A stretch of 19,715 nucleotides of DNA from JACKJP01 sp050186955 (lineage in GTDB: Bacteria > Pseudomonadota > Alphaproteobacteria > Rhizobiales > Tepidamorphaceae), in contig JBFWXZ010000042.1 of assembly GCA_050186955.1 (NCBI GenBank), positions 1-19,715 on the forward strand, given 5' to 3'. This document shows, one piece after another, positions 13,919-19,715 of this stretch. Within the stretch, counting starts at the first letter, position 1, and each line of letters opens with the position of its first letter. The notes beneath the pieces were generated by a model that had not been told where the DNA came from, searched no databases, and worked only from the letters and a program-made list of their open reading frames with translations. Made by a program: the position numbers and the translations under genes.

Positions 13919-14428
13919 ATGCCCCGCACCATCGCGCTGTCGCTCCGCCAGGAACTCGAAAAGCAGGAGTCGGCGGAAGCGATCCTGTGCTTTGTCGCGA
14001 TCTCGCATCCGACCCTTACCGATCCGCTGCGGTTCGTCTCGTCTCCCGTGAACCATGTGTGGGGCGGCAACACCTATCTCGGCTGCGTGTTCGATTGGCA
14101 GTTGATGACGGACGACGATACCCCGCCGACATCGCGCATCACGGTGCAGAACGTCGACCGGATCGCGGGGCGCTATGTCCGCACGCTGAACAGCCCGGCG
14201 CGCATCAGGATCGACGCCTTGGTCGCCAGCGACTTCGACGAGTCCACGGACCCGCGCGAGGAAATCGGAACCCCGACCGCTTTCTACACGGCGAACCACC
14301 TGTATCTGGTCAACGTGGCCGGGAACAACGTCGACATTCAGGGCGAGCTTCGATCCTGGGACTACGTGCAGGAAAACTGGCCAGCCGTTCGGGCGACGCA
14401 ATCGAGACTGCCGGGCGTCTATCGGTAA
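13919..14428 (+). CDS. Minor tail protein, DUF1833 (lambda L-like position)
   Basis: The 169-residue product carries DUF1833-type segments: LRQELEKQESAEAILCFVAISHPTL (8-32), DPLRFVSSPVNHVWGGNTYLGCVFDWQL, PPTSRITVQNVDRIAGRYVRTL (about 69-90), PARIRIDALVASDFD and LRSWDYVQENWPAVRATQSRLPGVY near the end. Proteins of this family occupy the tail tip beside NlpC/P60-like and TipJ genes. The ATG immediately follows the previous stop. The gene overlaps the next start by one base (TAATG). Confidence 0.85.
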   Translation: MPRTIALSLRQELEKQESAEAILCFVAISHPTLTDPLRFVSSPVNHVWGGNTYLGCVFDWQLMTDDDTPPTSRITVQNVDRIAGRYVRTLNSPARIRIDALVASDFDESTDPREEIGTPTAFYTANHLYLVNVAGNNVDIQGELRSWDYVQENWPAVRATQSRLPGVYR

Positions 14429-14853
14429 TGGAGTGGGTTTCTCGCTACGTAGGGCTGCCGTACGTTGATGGCGGCAGGGCCTTCGCTGGCGTCGACTGTT
14501 GGGGCCTGTGCAGGCTCGTCTACTGCCATGAGCTTGGCGTCCATCTGCCGGAGTATGGGGAAATATCCGCCCGGCAGTTGAGGGACGTGAACGAGGCCAT
14601 CGAGAAAGGCCGCGAGGCCCGTCCGTGGCGGTTGGTCGACAAGCCTCAGCCTTACGACTTGTGCGTGATGACGGGTCACGTCCCGATGGATGGCGACCGG
14701 AAGGTCATCCGCATGCGCGTGGTGCATGTCGGGGTCATGGTCGACGAAAAGCGTGTCCTGCACATCGAGGCGGCCACGGATTCCGTTGTGGTGCCGATCA
14801 GGCATCCATTGGTGAGCAAGCGCATCAAGGGCTTCTATCGGCATGAGCGGTAA
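14428..14853 (+). CDS. NlpC/P60-like peptidase tail assembly protein (lambda K-like)
   Basis: The 141-residue product starts MEWVSRYVGLPYVDGGRAFAGVDCWGLCRLVY, in which Cys24 within VDCWGL is the NlpC/P60 nucleophile. HVGVMVDEKRVLHIE (100-114) provides His100 as catalytic candidate and His112 as the usual third residue position. Such proteins cleave cell-wall peptide crosslinks and in lambda-like tails are part of the tail tip (gpK), probably aiding DNA entry. Unlike lambda gpK there is no JAMM domain in front. The frame is open upstream to 13879, but ATG 14428 begins the domain. It overlaps the J-like gene by 11 bases. Confidence 0.88.
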   Translation: MEWVSRYVGLPYVDGGRAFAGVDCWGLCRLVYCHELGVHLPEYGEISARQLRDVNEAIEKGREARPWRLVDKPQPYDLCVMTGHVPMDGDRKVIRMRVVHVGVMVDEKRVLHIEAATDSVVVPIRHPLVSKRIKGFYRHER

Positions 14854-17524
14854 GATACTCGCGACCTATGCCGAGCCTTTCGAGGCGCGGGGCGTCACGG
14901 TCGAATTCGAGCGCGGGGTTTCGCTCGCCGACATCGTGGCGGCTATGCCTGTCCGCGGGGACTTCGCCGAGCGCGGAACGATCTGCATCAACGGCGAGGT
15001 CACGGTCAGCGAGTATTGGCGCAACATCAAGCCGCACGGCGGAACGCATCAGAACCCCGTCGCGGTGACGCTGCACTATCCGCTCGGCGATCCGGGATCG
15101 GTGGTCGCCGGGACGAAAGCAGTCCTGACGCAGCTTGGCATTCTCGGCACCACGGCGAGCGGCGCGCTTGGCCTGACGGCGCTCGGGCAGTTCATTGTCG
15201 GCATCGGCCTTTCGGTCGGCGCTTCGCTGATCGGGCAGGCGCTTTCCAAGCCCCCGGCGCCGAACGTAAGCAAGGAGGAATCGTCCGACCGCCGCGAGGC
15301 CGCATCGGTCGAGGGCAATATCCTTGAGCCCGGCGTTCCGATCCCGCGCGTATGCGGAACCCGCAAGGTCTATCCGCCGCTTGCCAGTGAGCCCGTCATC
15401 ACGCTGGACGGCGACGATGAAGTGGCGGAAGCGGTGTTTGTCCTTACCGGCCCGCATGAACTCACCGACATCCGCGTCAACGATGCGCCCATCGAGGAAG
15501 CGGAGAACGTCGAATACCAGACCCGCGAAGGGTGGGTTGACGACGTTCCGGTCGAACTCGTCACCCGGCAGGGCAGGCAGAACGGCTACAACGCGAAACT
15601 CTCGACCCATGTCGTTCGGGAGTCCTCGCCGGAAGTTCTGGACAATCAGGCGGTGCCTGAAAACAGCCTGCCGAAATACCAGATCATGGCGACGCGGGAG
15701 TCGCCCGACGAAGCTCATATCAACATCATCTTCCCGCAGGGCCTAGTCGATACATCCGACCCCGACAATCAGGTGGCGGTGCCGTTCCGGCTGGCGATCA
15801 AGAAGCGCGGCGAGGCCAACTGGATCAACCTGCCGGATATTCACTTCACCGACGCTCATATCGGCGAGCGCAAGGCGGTCATCATTCTGCGCTGGGGTGC
15901 GGCTCCGGAGGCCATCCCGGCCGTCCCGACATCGCAGGGCTGGTATTTCGCGTCGAAGTTTGTTCCGGCGCAAACCATCGTTCCGGGCTTCCCGTCCTAT
16001 TCGGCTGACAGCTACTTTTCCGCCAGTTCCGGCAGCGATGTGCTCTATCAGGGCGTGGAGGGATCGACCAACATCCGCAATGTCTCGCTCGGGGCGAGGG
16101 AAGCGGTTTTCTATCTCGATGAAGGGACGTTTCCGAAAGGCATCTACGACATCCGCATCAAGCGCGGCATGTGGTATGATACCGACGACTTTTCCAAGTC
16201 CGCGCAGACCTACGACAGCGGCAGCTACGACCTGTTCGGCTACTACCTTTCGAGCGGCGTGGCGGTCATCAAGGAAACCCGCGACAACGCCGGCGATGAT
16301 GTCTATGTGCGCTTCGTCCAGTCGATCTGGAACGAGCACCCGATACAGGCCGAAGGTCTGGCGGTCATCGCGATCAAGGTCCGCAACCAGCGCATCGACA
16401 AGCTCTCCACCGTCGCATCCGGCTACGTGAAGGACTGGGACGGTTCGGCGTGGGCCAACTGGACGACGACGAGCAACCCGGCGGCGCACTATCGCGACGT
16501 GCTTGTCGGCGAGGCGAATTTCGATCCGCTACCGGTAGATCTATTGGACGACGACAGCCTTGTGGACTGGCGCTCGACCTGCGCGACCAACGGCTATGAG
16601 TGCAACGCGGTTTTCGAGGGCGCGAGGACGCAGGAAGCTCTCGACGTGCTGGCATCGTGCGGCTACGCGCGACCCTATCAGTCGGAAGTGTGGGGCGTGG
16701 TCGAGGACAGGGACCGCAGCGCCGAAAGTCCGATCCAGATATTCAGCCCGCGCAATATGTCGGGGTTCAGGTGGGAGAAGGGTTTCATCCGCCGGCCTGA
16801 CGGCTTCCGCGTGGCGTTCCGCGATGATACCGGCGACTACGGGCGCGAGGAAATTATCGTCTATCGCCGCGACTACAACGAGCTGGACGAAGGCCGGCTG
16901 GAGCAGATCGCCTATGTCGGCATCACCGATCCCGACAAGCTCAGGACGCGCGCCCTGTTCGATCTTGACCAGTCGGAGCAGCGCGCCGCGTTCTACTCGT
17001 TCGAGGCTTCCGCCGACGCCATTGTCTGCCGGCGCAATGACCTGATCGGCATCACGCACGACCAGCTTTCCGACTTCACCGGCTATGGCCGCATCGTCGA
17101 TGTCACGGTCGATGACGGCGACGTTACCGAGATCGCGCTGGATAGCGAAGTGCAGGTCTACAACGAGGACGACATGTCGGAGATCACCGATATGTCGGCC
17201 ATCACGGATTTCTCGCTGATCGGCCTCAAGGGCGGCATCGCGATCCGCCGCAAGGATGCCAGCGTTTCGACGCACGCGATCAGCAACCCGACCGGGCTGT
17301 GGGATCACTTTGTGCTGTCCACGCCGATTGCGGTCGCGACGACCACGACATCGGCCTACGACGAAGACGACAGTCAGAACGTCATCGGCCCCGGCTGCAT
17401 GGTCACGGTCGGGCCGCTCTCGAAGGAATACGGGCGCTACCTGGTGCACTCGATTGAGTATGCCGGGCAGGACCGCGTTCGACTGACTGCCGTGGACGAA
17501 GCTCCGGACCTCGTCCGCACCTGA
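14843..17524 (+). CDS. Host-specificity tail tip protein (TipJ/lambda J-like) with N-terminal beta-grasp domain
   Basis: The 893-residue product is the central tail-tip hub. Residues 1-82 resemble a ubiquitin-like beta-grasp domain (GVTVEFERGVSLADIVAAM, GTICINGEVTVSEYWRNIKP, PVAVTLHYPLG), like lambda gpI fused in front. A hydrophobic stretch (about 108-135, ending GASLIGQALSK) precedes the body, as in other J-family proteins. The body includes EPGVPIPRVCGTRKVYP, LTDIRVNDAPIEEAENVEYQ, and a fibronectin-like and tip core with LVDWRSTCATNGYECNAVF and LDQSEQRAAFYSFEASADAIVCRRNDLIGI, ending in a beta-rich region. Such proteins bind the receptor and plug the tube. The ATG overlaps the NlpC gene by 11 bases. 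Length is close to the usual J-type range. Confidence 0.85.
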   Translation: MSGKILATYAEPFEARGVTVEFERGVSLADIVAAMPVRGDFAERGTICINGEVTVSEYWRNIKPHGGTHQNPVAVTLHYPLGDPGSVVAGTKAVLTQLGILGTTASGALGLTALGQFIVGIGLSVGASLIGQALSKPPAPNVSKEESSDRREAASVEGNILEPGVPIPRVCGTRKVYPPLASEPVITLDGDDEVAEAVFVLTGPHELTDIRVNDAPIEEAENVEYQTREGWVDDVPVELVTRQGRQNGYNAKLSTHVVRESSPEVLDNQAVPENSLPKYQIMATRESPDEAHINIIFPQGLVDTSDPDNQVAVPFRLAIKKRGEANWINLPDIHFTDAHIGERKAVIILRWGAAPEAIPAVPTSQGWYFASKFVPAQTIVPGFPSYSADSYFSASSGSDVLYQGVEGSTNIRNVSLGAREAVFYLDEGTFPKGIYDIRIKRGMWYDTDDFSKSAQTYDSGSYDLFGYYLSSGVAVIKETRDNAGDDVYVRFVQSIWNEHPIQAEGLAVIAIKVRNQRIDKLSTVASGYVKDWDGSAWANWTTTSNPAAHYRDVLVGEANFDPLPVDLLDDDSLVDWRSTCATNGYECNAVFEGARTQEALDVLASCGYARPYQSEVWGVVEDRDRSAESPIQIFSPRNMSGFRWEKGFIRRPDGFRVAFRDDTGDYGREEIIVYRRDYNELDEGRLEQIAYVGITDPDKLRTRALFDLDQSEQRAAFYSFEASADAIVCRRNDLIGITHDQLSDFTGYGRIVDVTVDDGDVTEIALDSEVQVYNEDDMSEITDMSAITDFSLIGLKGGIAIRRKDASVSTHAISNPTGLWDHFVLSTPIAVATTTTSAYDEDDSQNVIGPGCMVTVGPLSKEYGRYLVHSIEYAGQDRVRLTAVDEAPDLVRT

Positions 17525-17550
17525 TTTATCTCACATCGCTGGAATGATTC

Positions 17551-18624
17551 ATGGCTGCTGATCGGCTTACCCCGACCAGTTCGGCGCTCGTTGGCTTGAG
17601 CGGCCCGGACTATGCGGATGGTGTGCAGGAAGAAGTGACGGCGCTCTACAACGCCTCGTCGCTTCCGCTGTCCTCCGTCTCGGGAACGAACACCATTACC
17701 GCGTCGGCCACGCCTGCCGTGACGGCCTACGCGACCGGCATGAAGTTCTCGCTGATCCCGGCGAACGACAACACCGGGGCGGTGACCATCGACATCGACA
17801 GCGTCGGCGCCAAGAACATCAAGGATTCCGCCGGCAATGATCTCGTGGCCGGCGCCCTGCAAGCCGGGGACATGGTGACGATCGAGTATGACGGCACCGA
17901 CTTCCGCGTCCACAACTCCACCAACATCCAGAAGGTCACGGACTATCAGTCGTTCACGTCGAGCGGGACGTGGACGAAGCCGACCGGAACGCCCGATGAC
18001 GCGCTTGTCGTGGTGCACATGTGGGGCGCGGGCGGTGGTGGCGGCTCCGGCTCCACAAACCGGGGCGGCGGCGGTGGCGGCGCTTTTGTTCGCCTTGAGC
18101 TTCGCGCTGGTGCGCTTTCCTCCACCGAGACGGTGACGGTCGGGGCTGGCGGTGCTGCCGGCTCGTCTGGCGGCAATACGTCCTTCGGATCGCATGGCAC
18201 GGCCTATGGCGGCGGCGCTGGATCGTCAGCGGTCGGCACGGGTGCGGGCGGTGGTGGCGGTGGCTTCACGTCCAAGGGCTCCAATGCATCGGGCAGTTCT
18301 GGCGGGGCAAGCGGCGGGCCTGTCTCGGCTGCTGCCGGTGCATCGGGTTTCGCTGGCGGCGGCGACAGTGGGGCTGGCGGCTCTGGCATGGAGGGCGGGG
18401 GCGGCGGTGGTGGCTCCAACGGCACCAGTTCGACGGGCGGTGCGTCGCTTCGCGGCGGCGGCGGCGGGGGTGGCTCCGGCTCCGTGAACAACGCTTCTGG
18501 CGGCACTTCGAAATATGGCGGCAACGGCGGGACGGGCGGCGCTGCCGGGACGGCTCCCGGCGGTGGCGGCGGCGGCAACGCTGCCGGTGCGCGCGGCGAA
18601 GTCCGTGTCTGGACTAACGGCTAG
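17551..18624 (+). CDS. Glycine-rich tail fibre/adhesin
   Basis: The 357-residue product has two parts. Residues 1-125 form a tail-attachment-like region ending in SVGAKNIKDSAGNDL and GDMVTIEYDGTDFRVHN, a motif typical of phage tail fibres. From about 132 (YQSFTSSGTWTKPTGTPDDALVVVHMWGAGGGG) to the end it is a Gly-rich domain with many GGGGG and GxGG runs separated by short Ser/Ala/Asn segments, ending in RGEVRVWTNG. In T-even phage adhesins (gp38 type), Gly-rich motifs form a polyglycine-II sandwich that displays receptor-binding loops; this design may be analogous. No signal peptide or ribosome-binding site of note. Its high Gly/Ser content makes homology searches unreliable. Confidence 0.75.
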   Translation: MAADRLTPTSSALVGLSGPDYADGVQEEVTALYNASSLPLSSVSGTNTITASATPAVTAYATGMKFSLIPANDNTGAVTIDIDSVGAKNIKDSAGNDLVAGALQAGDMVTIEYDGTDFRVHNSTNIQKVTDYQSFTSSGTWTKPTGTPDDALVVVHMWGAGGGGGSGSTNRGGGGGGAFVRLELRAGALSSTETVTVGAGGAAGSSGGNTSFGSHGTAYGGGAGSSAVGTGAGGGGGGFTSKGSNASGSSGGASGGPVSAAAGASGFAGGGDSGAGGSGMEGGGGGGGSNGTSSTGGASLRGGGGGGGSGSVNNASGGTSKYGGNGGTGGAAGTAPGGGGGGNAAGARGEVRVWTNG

Positions 18625-18635
18625 GAGGCACGGGC

Positions 18636-18986
18636 ATGTCGGCAAACGTCGCCATCGTGGACTTCACGATATACCGGAACGTCGATTGGGACATTCCATT
18701 CCAATTCAAGGACGACGCGGGCGATCCGGTCGTTTTCACCGGCTCCACATTCGAGATGGAGATTGCCACGGCTGCGGGCGCTACCGCGACGCTCACGCTC
18801 AATACCGGCAATGGCGGCATCGCCTCCACCGACCTCGCCAACGGAAAGATCAACGTCGTCCTCGCCGATGAGGCGATAGCCGTTGGCGACTACGTGCACG
18901 ACCTTGTGCGCATCGGTGGTTCCGGTGAACGCGAGCTTTTGTGGCGCGGTGCGATGGCTGTAGTGGCGGGAGTTTCGCAGCCATGA
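18636..18986 (+). CDS. Small beta-rich tail-associated protein, function unknown
   Basis: The 116-residue product begins MSANVAIVDFTIYRNVDWDIPFQFKDDAGDPVVFTGSTFEMEIAT, a run of beta strands like the N-terminal domain of upper baseplate or tail-fibre-adaptor proteins, and ends with VGDYVHDLVRIGGSGERELLWRGAMAVVAG. I cannot name a family with certainty. Its place between a Gly-rich adhesin and a tailspike suggests a virion-surface role, perhaps an adaptor joining the spike to the tail. AGGAGG (18623-18628) seven bases before the ATG is a perfect ribosome-binding site. The stop overlaps the next ATG (ATGA). Confidence 0.6.
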   Translation: MSANVAIVDFTIYRNVDWDIPFQFKDDAGDPVVFTGSTFEMEIATAAGATATLTLNTGNGGIASTDLANGKINVVLADEAIAVGDYVHDLVRIGGSGERELLWRGAMAVVAGVSQP

Positions 18987-19715
18987 CCAACATCATCACG
19001 CTGAGGGCCGACACGCCGATTGTTGAAGTAAGGCGCAACAGGTCTCCAAATCGTATTGTCGTCGGAAAGGCCCTGTCGCCCGTAACTCTTGCGGCTCAGG
19101 TAGCCACTAGAACGGCACTCAAGGCGTTGTCGACTGCCTCAACAACGCTCGCCTTTCTAACCGAATCTGGCCGCACCGGTTTGTTCGTCTTTCGCTCCGG
19201 CGACTATTCGACCGAGATCAGCGCCGACACGCTCGAAGGCATCTATGTGAAGGCTGACGACACGGCGGCGTCGTCCGGTGCGTGGGTGCGCGAGTATGTG
19301 GGCGCGACTGACCCGCGCTGGTGGGGCGCTGTCGGCGACGGGACGACCGACGACACTGCCGCGCTCAATGCCGCGCTCTCGATTGGCGGCTACCTGATTG
19401 ACGGGCAGGGCCTAAACTACGAGATCAATTCTTCTGTGACTGTCCCCGCAGATGTGATGTTCCGCAATTTCACGGTAACGGCAGGCACGTCAGCAATCGA
19501 CATGATACTCGTCAACTCCCGGTGCAAGGTGTTCGGGAAGATCGTCGGGACCAGCACGCACGCGGTGACGGAGCGCGGGGTTTATCCTGCCGCCGACAAC
19601 GTGAATGACGTTGAGCTGAACCTTGAGGTTACCGGCGTCACCTATGGCGTCCACGCCCGCCCGACGAGCAGCACGGACGTGGCCGATGCGCCCGCCCGCT
19701 GGTATGGGCACCTGC
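18983..19715 (+). CDS. Tailspike/tail fibre with right-handed beta-helix (pectate lyase-like), 3' end outside window
   Basis: Reading from ATG 18983 gives 244 residues with no stop before the edge. After an N-terminal head-binding-like part (about 1-110, with GLFVFRSGDYSTEI at 66-79 and GIYVKADD at 86-93) comes WWGAVGDGTTDDTAALNAAL (113-132), the signature that begins beta-helix tailspike and pectate-lyase-3 domains. Solenoid-like strands follow (YEINSSVTVPADVMF, VFGKIVG, LNLEVTGVTYGVHA). Such spikes bind and often cut capsule or O-antigen polysaccharide. The catalytic region is not visible, so depolymerase activity is inference. Codons here are less GC-biased than in the head genes. Confidence 0.82.
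   Translation, partial: MTNIITLRADTPIVEVRRNRSPNRIVVGKALSPVTLAAQVATRTALKALSTASTTLAFLTESGRTGLFVFRSGDYSTEISADTLEGIYVKADDTAASSGAWVREYVGATDPRWWGAVGDGTTDDTAALNAALSIGGYLIDGQGLNYEINSSVTVPADVMFRNFTVTAGTSAIDMILVNSRCKVFGKIVGTSTHAVTERGVYPAADNVNDVELNLEVTGVTYGVHARPTSSTDVADAPARWYGHL

Noticed and set aside
997..17524. The cluster as a gene transfer agent
   Set aside because: The portal-protease-capsid order and chaperone resemble GTA genes, but the HNH gene, TipJ/DUF1833 tail tip, Gly-rich adhesin and beta-helix spike point to a functional phage or prophage.
18204..18578. Proline-rich minus-strand ORF opposite the Gly-rich adhesin
   Set aside because: It is the antisense of GGN glycine codons, which reads as CCN proline, and has no independent support.
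1..19715. CRISPR arrays, tRNA genes, insertion sequences, att sites
   Set aside because: No repeat-spacer pattern, cloverleaf, transposase gene or matching terminal repeats could be seen in this window.

Overview
The window is the late structural region of a tailed, siphovirus-type (HK97/lambda-like) phage or prophage, about 19.7 kb and cut at both ends. The DNA is GC-rich with strongly GC-biased third codon positions, and the proteins look most like those of prophages in alphaproteobacteria, probably Hyphomicrobiales such as Mesorhizobium relatives. The host assignment is inference from composition and family resemblance only. All genes read on the + strand except the first, and most overlap or abut by 1-23 bases, so they probably form one late operon.

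Layout: (1) 1-496, minus strand, 5' part of an SRAP-family (YedK/HMCES-like) gene whose C-terminus lies outside the window. (2) 497-575, divergent intergenic region with a 12-bp direct repeat. (3) 576-3143, packaging: HNH endonuclease, HTH-containing small terminase subunit, large terminase subunit. (4) 3156-6662, head: HK97-type portal, ClpP-like prohead protease, HK97-fold major capsid protein with an unusual signal-peptide-like N-terminus. A twin-hairpin spacer follows. (5) 6777-10559, head decoration and connector genes: a putative decoration protein, a DUF115/GT42-like Rossmann protein, two related small basic-tailed proteins, a gp6-like connector, a cement-like protein, a head-tail adaptor, an HK97 gp10-like protein and a DUF3168 tail terminator. 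An intrinsic-terminator-like hairpin follows. (6) 10602-13562, tail tube, tail assembly chaperone pair with a canonical -1 slippery heptamer, and tape measure. (7) 13559-17524, lambda M-, L-, K- and J-like tail-tip genes. (8) 17551-19715, host recognition: glycine-rich tail fibre/adhesin, a small beta-rich protein and the N-terminal part of a beta-helix tailspike running off the right edge.

Together these genes give a nearly complete packaging, head and long non-contractile tail programme. Lysis, replication, integration and immunity genes are not in the window. The least ordinary elements are the DUF115/GT42-like gene inside the head cluster, the hydrophobic leader on the major capsid protein, the twin hairpins after it, and the predicted frameshift joining a 133-aa and a 50-aa tail chaperone.
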